Shown here piece by piece: positions 42,539 through 53,038 of a stretch of DNA of 54,749 bases. Each line of letters begins with the position of its first letter. Position 1 is the first letter of the stretch. The DNA comes from Cytobacillus horneckiae (GTDB taxonomy: Bacteria; Bacillota; Bacilli; Bacillales; Cytobacillaceae), in assembly GCF_002835735.1 (NCBI RefSeq), contig NZ_PISD01000023.1, positions 1 to 54,749 on the forward strand. The letters run 5' to 3'. Both the position numbers and the translations under genes were made by a program. Under the pieces are notes generated by a model, which was not told the origin of the DNA, did not search any database, and saw only the letters and a program-made list of their open reading frames with translations.

Positions 42539-43672
42539 TCATATGCTTTTAAATCGATTCATAGAGAATGGAGAAATATCTAGCTCCGTCTTCCCAGAAA
42601 TAATTAAATCACTTAGTACATTTCCTACTGCACTGCTGAATTTAAAACCATGACCAGAAAATCCCGCTGCAATCGCAATGTTTGCATATTTAGGATGCAA
42701 ATCAATGATAAATTTTTCATCCGGTGTAAGTGTGTACATACATGTTTTTCCGTACTTCAATTGGTTGCCTGCTGGCATATAATGTGATAAAAATTGCTCT
42801 ATATCTGCTTCATCTTCCGTTAATTCGCCAAAGCCGTCTAAAGGCTTATCAGGGTTAATCTCCTCTCCTCCATCATAGCGGCCGATTTTTAAACCGGAAC
42901 GATCAATGCTCGGAAACCCATAATAAAGACCATTGGATGTGTCAAACGCAAAGGCTGGAAAATCATAATGATTATACATTTTTTCATTGCAGTCATACCA
43001 GGCAAATGTTTTTCTGACAGGATGAAGCGGCAGGTCTAAATCGAGCATAGATAGGAGTTTCCCTGACCATGCTCCTGCTGCAACAACTAACGAGTCAGCT
43101 GTTAAAGTCCTGCTACTTGTCTTGATTGTTATATGTTTATCCTTTACGGATATTTCTTTTACTTCACTGTTTGTTAAAATCGTAGCACCATATGTAACGG
43201 CAAGTTCACGATAAGCTTCAATACATTCCTCACATTTCAACACCCCGGATGTGGGCTCAAAACACCCAATAGTATCGTTAGATAGCGAGATTCCACGCCA
43301 GCGTCTATTCACTTCACTTGCTTCCATCACCTCTAGTGGGAGCGAGTAGTTGTTTGAACTAGCAATGATGTTCTGTATAAACGGTGATTTTTCATAGCCA
43401 ACATTTAGCACCCCTGTTTGAAGGAACAATTGTTTACCGGTCTCTTTCTCTAAGTCACTCCATAATTCCCTAGCCTTTAAAATAAACGGAACATATTCTT
43501 CTCCTTCCGCATAGGCATATCGAATAATTCTTGTCTCCCCATGGTGACTTCCTTTGTTATGCGGTGGCTGAAAGGAATCTAGCAATAAAGTTTTTTTTCC
43601 TTTTCTTGATAAATAATAGCCTGCCGCCATCCCCATCGAACCTGCGCCAATTACAATTACATCATAATGCAT
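42539..43672 (-). CDS. solA: FAD-dependent N-methyl amino acid oxidase (SolA / monomeric sarcosine oxidase)
   Basis: A 377-residue flavoenzyme. The N-terminal FAD loop is VIVIGAGSMGMAAGYYLSRKG (about residues 5-25). The SolA/MSOX signatures include GSHHGETRIIRYAYAEGEEY with the substrate-side His/Arg, LVVAAGAWSGKLL, and the C-terminal AGFSGHGFKFSSAVGNVLSD. The covalent-FAD Cys expected near TCMYTLTPDEKFIID is present (KTCMYT). It oxidises N-methyl amino acids such as sarcosine or N-methyltryptophan with release of formaldehyde and H2O2; the exact substrate is uncertain. Length normal. Single gene. Confidence 0.9.
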   Translation of the reverse strand: MHYDVIVIGAGSMGMAAGYYLSRKGKKTLLLDSFQPPHNKGSHHGETRIIRYAYAEGEEYVPFILKARELWSDLEKETGKQLFLQTGVLNVGYEKSPFIQNIIASSNNYSLPLEVMEASEVNRRWRGISLSNDTIGCFEPTSGVLKCEECIEAYRELAVTYGATILTNSEVKEISVKDKHITIKTSSRTLTADSLVVAAGAWSGKLLSMLDLDLPLHPVRKTFAWYDCNEKMYNHYDFPAFAFDTSNGLYYGFPSIDRSGLKIGRYDGGEEINPDKPLDGFGELTEDEADIEQFLSHYMPAGNQLKYGKTCMYTLTPDEKFIIDLHPKYANIAIAAGFSGHGFKFSSAVGNVLSDLIISGKTELDISPFSMNRFKSI

Positions 43673-44105
43673 GTCATTTCCCCCTTACTTGCTCATCTAT
43701 TTTTTTATATTTTTAACAGGCTGGTTTCGCATACTTTCTTGTTATTACTAAGTCGTGCGGTGTCGTTGATTTCTGCTCTTTTATCAACTAACATATGCAA
43801 AAATGTCGATTGAATAGCCTTTTATGACTTTAATATTCTTCTATCAATTTTTTTATACAAAAAACTCCTTTATTTAAGACACAAATGTGGCCATTGAAAC
43901 GATTCTACTAAATAATTTTTCGGTTATCTTTTAAGTATATCCACTTACTGATAATCGGGTTTTTACAGGCAGTTAATCCCTCACTTATCCTTTATAATTT
44001 AAAGCCTTGAAGTGGAGGTCTTACTGCCATTGAACTACTGTTTGATTATCACCTAGTGGTAACCATGGGATCACTCCTACGGAATAACTTACTCTTATCA
44101 CTATA
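43673..44105. other. Intergenic stretch
   Basis: About 430 bp, stops in all frames. I recognise no gene, RNA or repeat here. Confidence 0.45.
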
Positions 44106-44172
44106 GAAAAAAACACCTCCAAGTTATTATTAGGTAAAACAATACCCTAATTTAACTTAAAAGTGTTTTTAT
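44106..44172 (-). terminator. Long imperfect hairpin terminator of the subtilase gene
   Basis: AAAAAACACCTCCAAGTTA-TTATTAGGTA pairs imperfectly with TACCCTAATTTAACTTAAAAGTGTTTTT; T-runs on both strands. It ends the large protease gene. Confidence 0.75.
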
Positions 44173-44223
44173 TTGTCTTACTGTTTGAAATCAGCTCCAC
44201 CTTATACTCAGGAAGGTTTGAGT

Positions 44224-47200
44224 TTATCTTAGACCGTAAGCTTTGATAATTTCTTGAGAAATCTTGTTTCCTTGATCATCCCAAGCTGATGCTCGTAAAG
44301 AGACATACTTTTTATTTTTTGGATTTTTTATAGTTGCTATCCAGCGATCACCGGCTTTACGCTCAACCTTCACGGTTTTCCATGACTTCCCGTCATTGAA
44401 TGACACATCTAACTTTGCTCCTTCTAATTTACCGTAACCCGATACGCCATCAAGTTTTGCAACAGATAGCTCAAGTGTAGTGGATGAAGAGGCAAGAGCA
44501 TCGCCATTCATGTCTGTTTCAACCTTATAATCAAGAGAATAGAACGGAAGCAATGTAAGGAAATCCTCACCTTTTCCTGACCAGAATGTCCATTCTGTAT
44601 GAGTGCTTACAGAAGTTGACCAGCGATTCGGATCACGCTTTGCATCAGTCACTAAACGATATTGTTTTCGCTCTTCAGAAATGCCGCTGGATACATTTAG
44701 CGCTTGGCTTTTTCCTTCTTTAATTAGTGTATCTCCCTGGTACAGCTTATGTGTTTGATTTTTAATCGATTCATCATAACCGGTACCGCCTGTAGAACCA
44801 TTTCCTGAATCTGCCCAAGCCGGAATATTAAATTGTAAATTGTTCCCTTGGCGGTTAGGTGTCCAATACCCATCTCCTAGACGAGGACGTACGACAGGTG
44901 AGAACCAGTCTTCCTGAAGTCTCTCTCCTTTTTCATACGTAACGGCAGGCTGACGTACTTCCCAAGGACTGTCTAATACTTGGGCTTGGTGATACCAACG
45001 AGTATCTTTCCCTGCTGATACCCACTCTGTTCGAACAGAAGGCAACTGCAATTTGTATAAAAACCCAACGGCTCCTCTTGTGTGCGGACGCAAATCATAA
45101 CGGAACTCTCCACCAGGTGCTTCACGGTCTGATTTGTACCTTGTATCAATCTTAACGAGTTCTTTGTTAGATGGTGAATATTTTAAATTCTTCGGAATCT
45201 GATCTTGATGCACATCCATTAGATCATAGACATATGGCGTGTTTACCTCGCCTTCAACATGTAGCTTTAGGTTACCGGAACGTGCTGCTTTGATTACTTT
45301 ATCGCCTTCACTTTTACTGACTCCCGCAACGGCTAAAGGAATATCCGTATAATCTGGATTTCCAGCATACTCACTGAATTCCTTGTCTTCATTGTTTACA
45401 ATGATCAATAGCTTTGCACCAGCCGCATGTGCCGCAACTGCCTGTTCAGATGGCGTAACTTCGCTGTTGCGATCGACGACAACCGCTTTGCCTTTTGCTT
45501 TTAGACGATCATAATCGGCCGGTGTTCCTTTTCCTGCATAAACCGTTGATAAGTTATATTTTCCATCGAGCGGCGTGCTTCCATTCAACGGAATATCATC
45601 CAATACTTTCCCTTTAAAGTTGATTTCAAGGTAAGGTTTTATTAAGCGCCAGCGAGTCAAAAATTCGAAGTCTCCTGTCTTAACTTTCTTTGTAGGGACA
45701 GCATACATTTTATCAATCCATACTGGCATTAAATAAATAGCATTCATTGTTTTGCCATCAAGGGAACGGTAGTATTCCATGCGCTGATAGCTAGGTTCCG
45801 TTTTCTTTGGGACATCAACTGAAATTTCTTTTGCTTTTCGAGCATCAAGTTCCACGGTTTTAGGACCATCTAACTTGATCTCAGGTGTACCGACCAATGC
45901 CACACCACGATGATCTGTTTCCGTATCCACATCCATCATTGCCATAGCTGAATACGTACCAGGTTGTAAACGAATTTCTGTTGTTCCGTTAACAGCAACA
46001 AACTCAGGATCCATGTTTTTGTTAACGAGTCCAACATACGTAAGGGTAGGGTTTCCATTACGGTCTGTAGCATTAAACGTTAGCGGATACTTTTCCTCTT
46101 CTTTTACCATGCCCATTGAAGTATGAGCCACTTGTTTCCCATCGGCATCTGTTGCTGTTAGATGTCCTTCATAACGAGTGCCTAAGTCTCCGAGTTGTGG
46201 ATTCAAAGTGACTGTTATGTCTTTTGTGCCGTTGGCTGGAATGGTGATCTGGCTCTCAGAAACCGTTAACAAACCATTTGGTGCAGCATCACCTTTTGTA
46301 TTCTTAAAATCAGGATGCAGATCTAAGACTACAGCGGAGTCGCTGCTGTTTGTGTACGTGACCGTTTTCTGTACAGGCTGTGCATGATCATGTGGCCATT
46401 TGAAGAAGCCAAACGAAAGTGAACCAGTTGCTCTCACTGTACTGAATGCGGCTGCTGCTACATCCAATCGGCCAGATCCGATATGAGAAGGCAAGTAATC
46501 TAATTTTTTAGAAGTACTCATCAACGCTTCTTTTAGTTGAGCTCCATTCCACTCCGGATTTTTCTGCAGAAGAATCGCAGCAGCACCCGCTACATGAGGC
46601 GTTGCCATGGATGTTCCGTTCATGCTCGTGTAAAAGCCGCTTCCAGGCGAAAGAGCAGACCGAGCTGCAACAATACCCACCCCTGGTGCAGACAGGTCAG
46701 GCTTCAATCCCATATTTCCGTACCGAGGTCCTTTTGATGTGAAATAAGCAATTTTGTCTTCCTTATCTACAGCACCAATTGTTAAAGCAGCATCGGCAGC
46801 TCCTGGTGACCCGATGGCTCCTTCATAGCCTGCATTTCCAGCAGCAATAACAAATAATGCACCTGTTTCTTCACTTAGATTATTTACTGCTTGAGCCATC
46901 GGGTCTGTTCCATCACTTGGTTCATTGGTTCCCAAGCTCATGCTTACAATCTTGGCGTTATCTGCAGCCCACTCCATACCATCAATAATCCAAGAATCCA
47001 AACCGCTTCCTTGGTTATTTAACACTTTCCCAACAAGCAATCGAGCCTCAGGGGCAACACCTTTGTTCTTGCCTTCAGAAGCAGCGCCTATTCCAAGTAC
47101 GGTTGAAGCAACATGTGTACCATGCCCATGAGCATCATCCACCGTTTCTCCCGATACAAAGCTTTTCACTTCATCTATTTGGCTAGCAAGATCTGGATGG

Positions 47201-47958
47201 TTCGGATCAATACCCGTATCAAGTACGGCTACTTTAACACCTTTACCCGTAAAACCAGACTCCCAAAGAGTTGGTGCACCAATCTGTGGTACGCTTTGGT
47301 CTAAAGTTGCTTCAACACGACCATCTAGCCAGATCTTTTCAATGTCTTGGTCGAATACGACTGAATTAGCTTTAGCTTTTGTAGGAGCCTCTGGTGTAAT
47401 ATCTTCCCAGAACGTATCTGCTTCTTTTTTAGTAGCAGAGAGGGCAACAGCATTAATACTCTCTAACACGCGAGCCCTTTTAGCTCCTTTGGGCTCAGCT
47501 TTAGGTTGAAAAGACTTTCCTTTTGTATCTGTATATTCCACGATAATGGGTAGAGAAGAAAGACTTTTGTCATCATAGCCATTGTCAATCAATTTTGTTA
47601 CATTAAATAAATCCTTATCTAACTTATCTGCCGCGAGATAAGGCATAGCCGAACCTGGAATAACATACGTATCTTCACCAATATTGAGTATTTGAGCACC
47701 TGAACCGTTCCGATCAACAGGTTCCACGTTAATAACGTTTTTACCACCTTCAATTTCCTGTATGGACACAACATCACCTGTAATAAGCGTAATCTTTTTT
47801 TCATTTGCACCATTGATACTGTTTACAACCGATGAGATCTCAATTGTATTTTCGAGCGGTTTTTTATCATAAGCATTAACGGGATAAAAAGTTGAGGCAA
47901 GCATAACTGTAGATAGCGAGGTTGCTATCAATAGTTTCATGTTCATTTTTTTCATCAT
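44224..47958 (-). CDS. Vpr-like secreted subtilisin-family serine protease
   Basis: A 1244-residue exported protease. Signal peptide MKLLIATSLSTVMLASTFYP, cleaved near NAYDKK; a propeptide follows. Catalytic triad: Asp in VKVAVLDTGIDPNHPDL (about residue 245), His in DAHGHGTHVAS (about 283) and Ser in MNGTSMATPHVAGAAAILLQ (about 451). The oxyanion Asn is in FVIAAGNAGYEG. A Fn3-like region follows (about 520-640). A PA-like segment (AAHAAGAKLLIIVNNEDKEF) lies after the catalytic domain instead of inside it, unlike Vpr itself. The last 200 residues are beta-rich. AGGAGG before the ATG. No cell-wall anchor seen, so it is released to the medium. Confidence 0.92.
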   Translation of the reverse strand: MMKKMNMKLLIATSLSTVMLASTFYPVNAYDKKPLENTIEISSVVNSINGANEKKITLITGDVVSIQEIEGGKNVINVEPVDRNGSGAQILNIGEDTYVIPGSAMPYLAADKLDKDLFNVTKLIDNGYDDKSLSSLPIIVEYTDTKGKSFQPKAEPKGAKRARVLESINAVALSATKKEADTFWEDITPEAPTKAKANSVVFDQDIEKIWLDGRVEATLDQSVPQIGAPTLWESGFTGKGVKVAVLDTGIDPNHPDLASQIDEVKSFVSGETVDDAHGHGTHVASTVLGIGAASEGKNKGVAPEARLLVGKVLNNQGSGLDSWIIDGMEWAADNAKIVSMSLGTNEPSDGTDPMAQAVNNLSEETGALFVIAAGNAGYEGAIGSPGAADAALTIGAVDKEDKIAYFTSKGPRYGNMGLKPDLSAPGVGIVAARSALSPGSGFYTSMNGTSMATPHVAGAAAILLQKNPEWNGAQLKEALMSTSKKLDYLPSHIGSGRLDVAAAAFSTVRATGSLSFGFFKWPHDHAQPVQKTVTYTNSSDSAVVLDLHPDFKNTKGDAAPNGLLTVSESQITIPANGTKDITVTLNPQLGDLGTRYEGHLTATDADGKQVAHTSMGMVKEEEKYPLTFNATDRNGNPTLTYVGLVNKNMDPEFVAVNGTTEIRLQPGTYSAMAMMDVDTETDHRGVALVGTPEIKLDGPKTVELDARKAKEISVDVPKKTEPSYQRMEYYRSLDGKTMNAIYLMPVWIDKMYAVPTKKVKTGDFEFLTRWRLIKPYLEINFKGKVLDDIPLNGSTPLDGKYNLSTVYAGKGTPADYDRLKAKGKAVVVDRNSEVTPSEQAVAAHAAGAKLLIIVNNEDKEFSEYAGNPDYTDIPLAVAGVSKSEGDKVIKAARSGNLKLHVEGEVNTPYVYDLMDVHQDQIPKNLKYSPSNKELVKIDTRYKSDREAPGGEFRYDLRPHTRGAVGFLYKLQLPSVRTEWVSAGKDTRWYHQAQVLDSPWEVRQPAVTYEKGERLQEDWFSPVVRPRLGDGYWTPNRQGNNLQFNIPAWADSGNGSTGGTGYDESIKNQTHKLYQGDTLIKEGKSQALNVSSGISEERKQYRLVTDAKRDPNRWSTSVSTHTEWTFWSGKGEDFLTLLPFYSLDYKVETDMNGDALASSSTTLELSVAKLDGVSGYGKLEGAKLDVSFNDGKSWKTVKVERKAGDRWIATIKNPKNKKYVSLRASAWDDQGNKISQEIIKAYGLR

Positions 47959-48271
47959 ACACCCTCCTAATAGCTATAAATGACGAAATAACAATAGAAA
48001 TGTCTTGATTTAATGTTTTAATAAGAGATTACAGTAAGGAAATAAAGGAAAAATTATTTTTTCATGGAATTAGAATCACCACCTAACGTCAATCTAGTTT
48101 CACAAAATAGAATTCGAAGTTAACTGAATTGTATATCAATTTAATTTTCACTTACAATGGGGGTTTTTTTTAACGGCTTAAGCCCTAAAAAATTTGGAGT
48201 ATTCTTGTTTTTGTGCGTAAAAGAGGAAAAAAATCCATCAAAGGCACTAATTAAGAAGGATTCAATTGGGG

Positions 48272-48450
48272 TTATTGCGTTTTAAAACAAATTTCATTCA
48301 ATAAATTACAAGATGTATAGAGGGATTGGATTGTCAACACCAAAACTTTTTTAAGATGTTCAAGTTGGTACTGGATAAGACTCATGTGCTCCAATGTCCC
48401 ATGAAGCCGAATATGGTTATACCAATCACGTAACCAGTTAATTCTCACTG
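48272..48450 (-). pseudogene. IS3-family transposase (OrfB) C-terminal remnant
   Basis: Minus-strand frames read FRSLKDLQ, an in-frame TGA, ELTGYV, a one-base shift, then WYNHIRLHGTLEHMSLIQYQ, LEHLKKV and on to a TAA at 48272. D-W/Y-x-YNH-x-R-x-H-x-x-L with a following PxxYR-like segment is the end of the IS3 integrase core. Old and dead. Confidence 0.75.
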
Positions 48451-48529
48451 TAAATCTTTTAAACTTCTAAATTGGCGGTCTAATGGAAATTTGAAGAATG
48501 TCCTTTCTTTCTTCAATAACTAGTGACTA

Positions 48530-48690
48530 CTTTTTTTGCCAATTGCTTATTACTCCAGTAAGAATTTGATATTCTGTTTCTAACCATCCCTTTAACTCGT
48601 TTAATGATAAAACTTGGCTTGCATTTTTCTCTGAAAATATAAGTTGTTTAAAAAACGTAGAATGAGGATTAGCTCGGTCATTTTTCAACA
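48530..48690 (-). pseudogene. Unrecognised short coding remnant
   Basis: A frame of about 50 codons after an in-frame stop: NDRANPHSTFFKQLIFSEKN, then LNELKGWLETEYQILTGVI and a stop after NWQKK. I cannot name it. The surrounding 48451-48950 holds no gene that I can support. Confidence 0.25.
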
Positions 48691-48952
48691 GCTATATTAT
48701 TATTAAACGACTTTATTGTAATTCAACATTTCATACACCCACATTCCTAATGGTCCTATTATTACAAGTATTAGGAAATGGTAAATTTGACTATAATTTT
48801 AATGCAAAAAGACAAAAAAACCACATGATGTATTGCGCTTAGTTCCTACCGTTTCGTTCCATTAAATTGCCTTTATTTCCTCACTTGAATTATATAAGTG
48901 ATTTCGACTATTTTCACCGCTCCCTTTTCAAGAGTATGATTTATATATAAAA

Positions 48953-48976
48953 AAGCTAGCGGAGTTTCCGCTAGCC
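48953..48976 (-). terminator. Terminator of gatCAB
   Basis: GCTAGCGGA-AAC-TCCGCTAGC, a perfect 9-bp GC-rich stem followed by TTTTTT on the minus strand, 8 bp after gatB. Confidence 0.93.
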
Positions 48977-48983
48977 ATCTATC

Positions 48984-50411
48984 TTATCGCTTTTGAATTT
49001 CCTGCATGAGCAGTTTGTTTACTAGTTGCGGATTTGCCTGGCCTTTTGTTGCTTTCATCATTTGGCCAACTAGGAATCCGACTGCTTTTTTCTTGCCGTT
49101 TTTGAAATCTTCAATAGATTGCGGGTTCGCATCTAAAATTTCAGTTACGATTTTAAGAAGGGCACCTTCATCAGAAATTTGCACCAATCCTTTTTCTTCA
49201 ACAATTTTCTTTGCGTCTCCACCGTTTTCAATTAATTCTTTAAAGACGGTTTTCGCAATTTTGGATGAAATCGTTCCATCCTCAATTAATTGAATCATTC
49301 CCGCCAAGCCTTCTGGCGTCAGCTCTGTTTCATGAAGCTCTAATCCTTCTGCATTTAAGTATGCAGATACTTCACCCATCACCCAGTTAGATGCTTGTTT
49401 TGGATCTGCACCAGCAGCAACTGTCGCTTCAAAGAAGTCTGCACTTTCTATTGTTACAGTCAGAACGCCAGCATCATATGCCGGCAGGCCAAAGTCTTCT
49501 GTATAGCGTTTTTTACGGGCATCTGGTAGCTCAGGTATCTCTGCACGAATACGAGCTTTCCAATCCTCATCAATATGGATATCAAGCAAGTCCGGTTCCG
49601 GGAAATAGCGGTAATCATCAGAGCCCTCTTTTACACGCATAAGCAATGTTTTACCAGTGGCTTCATCAAACCTACGTGTTTCCTGCTCAATCTCTCCGCC
49701 TGCACGCAATACTTCCGCTTGACGTTTTTCTTCGTATTCAAGTCCTTTGCGAACGAAGTTAAATGAATTCAAGTTTTTAAGCTCCGTCTTTGTTCCGAAT
49801 TCCTCTTGTCCTACAGGACGAAGCGAAATATTTGCGTCACATCTTAAAGAGCCTTCCTCCATTTTACAATCTGACACGCCAGTATATTGAATAATTGATT
49901 TCAATTTTTCTAGATAAGCATAGGCTTCATTCGGCGTGCGGATATCCGGCTCTGATACAATCTCGATTAATGGCGTTCCCTGGCGGTTGTAATCTACTAA
50001 AGAATAGCCATTGCCATGCGTTAATTTTCCTGCATCTTCTTCTAAGTGAATGCGTGTAATGCCGATTTTTTTCTTATAGCCGTCCACTTCAATTTCAATC
50101 CAGCCATGCTCTCCAACCGGCTTATCAAATTGAGAGATTTGAAATGCCTTCGGATTATCAGGATAAAAATAGTTTTTACGATCAAACTTCGTCACTGGTG
50201 CTATTTCACAATTCAAGGCCATGGAAGCCTTCATGCCGAATTCAACCGCCTTTTTGTTAACGACAGGCAATACGCCTGGGTATCCAAGATCGACCACGGT
50301 TGTATTCGTGTTAGGCTCAGCACCGAAATGATTCGGGCTTGCTGAAAATATTTTTGAATCTGTCTTTAATTCAACGTGCACTTCTAATCCTATTACTGTT
50401 TCAAAGTCCAT
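48984..50411 (-). CDS. gatB: Aspartyl/glutamyl-tRNA amidotransferase subunit B
   Basis: A 475-residue subunit of GatCAB, which converts Glu-tRNA(Gln) (and Asp-tRNA(Asn)) to the amidated form. Motifs: the N-terminal [20 protein letters not shown], the nucleotide and tRNA region [38 protein letters not shown] (zinc/cradle region) and the C-terminal YqeY-like tail ending [20 protein letters not shown]. Length as in B. subtilis. It follows gatA by 12 bp. Gene order C-A-B is the usual one. Confidence 0.97.
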   Translation of the reverse strand: MDFETVIGLEVHVELKTDSKIFSASPNHFGAEPNTNTTVVDLGYPGVLPVVNKKAVEFGMKASMALNCEIAPVTKFDRKNYFYPDNPKAFQISQFDKPVGEHGWIEIEVDGYKKKIGITRIHLEEDAGKLTHGNGYSLVDYNRQGTPLIEIVSEPDIRTPNEAYAYLEKLKSIIQYTGVSDCKMEEGSLRCDANISLRPVGQEEFGTKTELKNLNSFNFVRKGLEYEEKRQAEVLRAGGEIEQETRRFDEATGKTLLMRVKEGSDDYRYFPEPDLLDIHIDEDWKARIRAEIPELPDARKKRYTEDFGLPAYDAGVLTVTIESADFFEATVAAGADPKQASNWVMGEVSAYLNAEGLELHETELTPEGLAGMIQLIEDGTISSKIAKTVFKELIENGGDAKKIVEEKGLVQISDEGALLKIVTEILDANPQSIEDFKNGKKKAVGFLVGQMMKATKGQANPQLVNKLLMQEIQKR

Positions 50412-50423
50412 GACTTTCCCCCC

Positions 50424-51881
50424 TTACAGTTCCGGTTTTTGTTTATGAAAGTCTGTTGCTTGCTCGAAAGCATGTGCGACACGATACACCGTACTCTCAT
50501 CAAAATGTTTACCGATAATTTGCAAGCCAAGCGGAAGGCCGCCTGTGAATCCACAAGGAACAGAAATCCCCGGAACACCAGCAAGATTGACTGGAATGGT
50601 TAAAATATCATTTGCATACATTGTCAGCGGATCGTCTAGCTTTTCGCCAAGTTTGAATGCTGGTGTTGGCGTTGTCGGACCAACAATGACATCATACTTT
50701 GCAAATACGTCTTCAAAATCCTTCTTGATTAATGTACGCACTTTTTGCGCTTTCTTATAGTAGGCATCATAGTAGCCTGAGCTAAGAGCAAACGTACCAA
50801 GCATAATTCTGCGCTTCACTTCTTCGCCGAATCCTTCAGCACGGGTTTTTTTATACAGCTCAATTAAGCTCTCCGGCTGTTCCGTGCGATATCCGTAACG
50901 AACACCGTCAAATCTTGCTAAGTTAGCAGAGGCTTCTGAAGAAGAAAGCAAATAATAAGTAGCTAGCGCATATTTAGAATGAGGAAGCGAAACCTCTTCC
51001 CATGTTGCGCCTAGCTTTTCTAATACTTTTAATGAATCAAGCACAGATTGGCGCACTTCCTCTTGCACGCCTTCACCAAGATATTCCTTAGGCACAGCGA
51101 TTTTTAAGCCTTTCACATCGCCTGTCAAACCTTCAGCAAAATTTGGTACGCTTACATTGGCTGAAGTAGAATCCATTGGATCGATGCCTGCAATCGCCTG
51201 TAGAAGATAAGCATTATCTTCAACTGTACGCGTAATTGGCCCGATTTGATCCAAAGAAGAAGCAAAGGCAACGAGACCAAAGCGAGAAACTCGTCCATAT
51301 GTAGGCTTCAATCCAACGACGCCGCAAAATGAAGCTGGCTGACGAATAGAGCCACCTGTATCAGACCCTAATGAGAACAGAACTTCTCCTGCTGCAACAG
51401 CAGCCGCCGATCCGCCAGATGAACCGCCAGGAACCGTATCTAAGTTCCATGGGTTGCGCGTTGCCTGGAAGCCGGAGTTTTCATTAGAAGATCCCATAGC
51501 AAACTCGTCCATGTTTAACTTCCCGATTGTAATCGTTTCCGCATCTTTCAATTTATTGACGACTGTCGCATCATAAATCGGATCAAAGTTCTCAAGGATT
51601 TTACTCGCACATGTTGTACGAAGTCCTTTTGTGACTAAATTGTCCTTTAAACCGATCGGCATACCAAACAGCATCCCATTGCTATTATCCGTTCCTAGCT
51701 TCTCGTCAATTTCTTTAGCGGCCGCTCGAGCATTTTCTTCATCCAAAGTTAAAAATGCCTGCACCTTATCATCTACTTCACTAATACGCTTGAAAGATTC
51801 ACTAACAAGGTCAGAAGAAGTAATTTCTTTTTTATGTAAAAGCTCATGAAGCTCTGACACTTTATGATCGAATAAACTCAC
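50424..51881 (-). CDS. gatA: Glutamyl-tRNA(Gln) amidotransferase subunit A
   Basis: A 485-residue amidase subunit that releases ammonia from glutamine for the GatB reaction. The start is the GTG at 51881 ([15 protein letters not shown]), because GGAGGGG lies 6 bases upstream and the N-terminus and length then match the family; a GTG five codons upstream lacks this. The Ser-cisSer-Lys triad lies in [14 protein letters not shown] (Lys, about residue 79), [15 protein letters not shown] (Ser, about 153) and [16 protein letters not shown] (Ser, about 177). Between gatC and gatB in one operon. Confidence 0.97.
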   Translation of the reverse strand: MSLFDHKVSELHELLHKKEITSSDLVSESFKRISEVDDKVQAFLTLDEENARAAAKEIDEKLGTDNSNGMLFGMPIGLKDNLVTKGLRTTCASKILENFDPIYDATVVNKLKDAETITIGKLNMDEFAMGSSNENSGFQATRNPWNLDTVPGGSSGGSAAAVAAGEVLFSLGSDTGGSIRQPASFCGVVGLKPTYGRVSRFGLVAFASSLDQIGPITRTVEDNAYLLQAIAGIDPMDSTSANVSVPNFAEGLTGDVKGLKIAVPKEYLGEGVQEEVRQSVLDSLKVLEKLGATWEEVSLPHSKYALATYYLLSSSEASANLARFDGVRYGYRTEQPESLIELYKKTRAEGFGEEVKRRIMLGTFALSSGYYDAYYKKAQKVRTLIKKDFEDVFAKYDVIVGPTTPTPAFKLGEKLDDPLTMYANDILTIPVNLAGVPGISVPCGFTGGLPLGLQIIGKHFDESTVYRVAHAFEQATDFHKQKPEL

Positions 51882-51896
51882 CGTTTTCCCCTCCAC

Positions 51897-52187
51897 CTAC
51901 TCAATAATAGACGGTACTTTCACATATCCGTCCCTGTGCTCAGGAGCATTCTTCAATACTTCCTCCTGCGGAAGCCCTTCAATTGCTTTATCTTCTCGTA
52001 ATACGTTCTTCATATTTAATACATGGGAAGTTGGTTCCACATGGTCCGTATCCAGTTCATTTAATTCTTCAGCAAATGAAATAATCGCATCCAGCTGGTT
52101 TTTAAAATCTTTTGCTTCCTCTTCTGTAATTGCCAATCTCGCCAAGTTTGCCACATGCTTTACTTGATCAGTTGTAATTCTTGACAT
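51897..52187 (-). CDS. gatC: Glutamyl-tRNA(Gln) amidotransferase subunit C
   Basis: A 96-residue stabilising subunit. The start at 52187 ([20 protein letters not shown]) is set by GGAGGTGG upstream; a longer frame to 52235 is not used. Motifs: [34 protein letters not shown] and the C-terminal [14 protein letters not shown], which wraps around GatA/B. First gene of gatCAB. Confidence 0.96.
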   Translation of the reverse strand: MSRITTDQVKHVANLARLAITEEEAKDFKNQLDAIISFAEELNELDTDHVEPTSHVLNMKNVLREDKAIEGLPQEEVLKNAPEHRDGYVKVPSIIE

Positions 52188-52369
52188 CGCAGCCACCTCC
52201 AAATCCAAATAAAAATACGCAATTATATAGATCATATCAAACTTTCACGCGTTAAAGCAATATGAAGCATTGATTGATATATCCCTCTGACTATTTTACC
52301 ATGAGTTGAGCGAGATCGCATGGGCATGTGAAAAGAAGTACAAATTGGAATTATGCACTAAAAAGGCTA

Positions 52370-52398
52370 ACCATGCAAGAATCGGTCAGCCTCTTTTC
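52370..52398 (-). terminator. Hairpin at the end of yueI
   Basis: AGAGGCTGACC ... GGTTAGCCTTTTTAG: stem formed partly inside the last codons of yueI, T-run beyond. Confidence 0.7.
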
Positions 52399-52826
52399 AA
52401 CACCTTTTTTATAAAAGATAGCACGCCTTTTTTCTGCTCTGCTTCTTCTATTTTCGGCTTTTCATCCTTCACATATACTTCCTCTTTATCAATAGCATGA
52501 TCGTAAGCTAGAACAAGTCCTAGCTCAGAGTTATAGTCTTTATTCGTGACAATTGTATATTCTACATGATGTATTGTAGCGATTTTGGAGTATTTCGAGA
52601 TATCCTCGTAGCCCATATGGCCATTGAGGTATAGTCTGGCTTTCTGGTTTTGCTTAATTGCTGCTTCAACTTCACTCATGACGCCTTGCTTTCTCACTTG
52701 CGGCTGGGTAAGGACGATCACTGTCCGCTCCCTCAAGGTTCCTAAATAACGCCGGCGTTCATCCGGCTTCGTCTGCTTTTGGCCGTATATCCCTTGTTTT
52801 AAATACTCATCTATCTTTTCTGTCAT
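52386..52826 (-). CDS. yueI: YueI family protein (DUF1694)
   Basis: A 146-residue cytoplasmic protein. The start at 52826 (MTEKIDEYLKQGIYGQKQTK) follows GGAGGTG. The family pattern is clear: L-x-QG-x-YG-x-x-x-x-KPDERRRYLGTLRERTVIVL, then LYLNGHMGYEDISKYSKIAT and LGLVLAYDHAIDKEEVYV. The C-terminal tail is lysine/glutamate-rich. Function unknown. Lies between gatC and aceA with terminators on both sides, so it is a separate unit. Confidence 0.9.
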   Translation of the reverse strand: MTEKIDEYLKQGIYGQKQTKPDERRRYLGTLRERTVIVLTQPQVRKQGVMSEVEAAIKQNQKARLYLNGHMGYEDISKYSKIATIHHVEYTIVTNKDYNSELGLVLAYDHAIDKEEVYVKDEKPKIEEAEQKKGVLSFIKKVLKRG

Positions 52827-52959
52827 CAGATGCACCTCCACCCATTCAATCAAATGTTTGATTAATGGATATGTTCGTCTTAGTATAGCTGGTTCTGCTT
52901 ATTACAATCAAACGATTTACTAAAAAGGTATGTTATTTTTCATGAAAGGTGACAGTGCA

Positions 52960-52988
52960 TAAAAAAAGGCCTCTCTAAAATGAGAGGC
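52960..52988 (-). terminator. Terminator of aceA
   Basis: GCCTCTC-ATTTTA-GAGAGGC followed by a T-run on the minus strand, about 50 bp after the aceA stop. Confidence 0.88.
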
Positions 52989-53038
52989 AAGAAAATTGGA
53001 GTTTAATAAGTTTGAGAAAAAATCACGTAAGACTTAAA

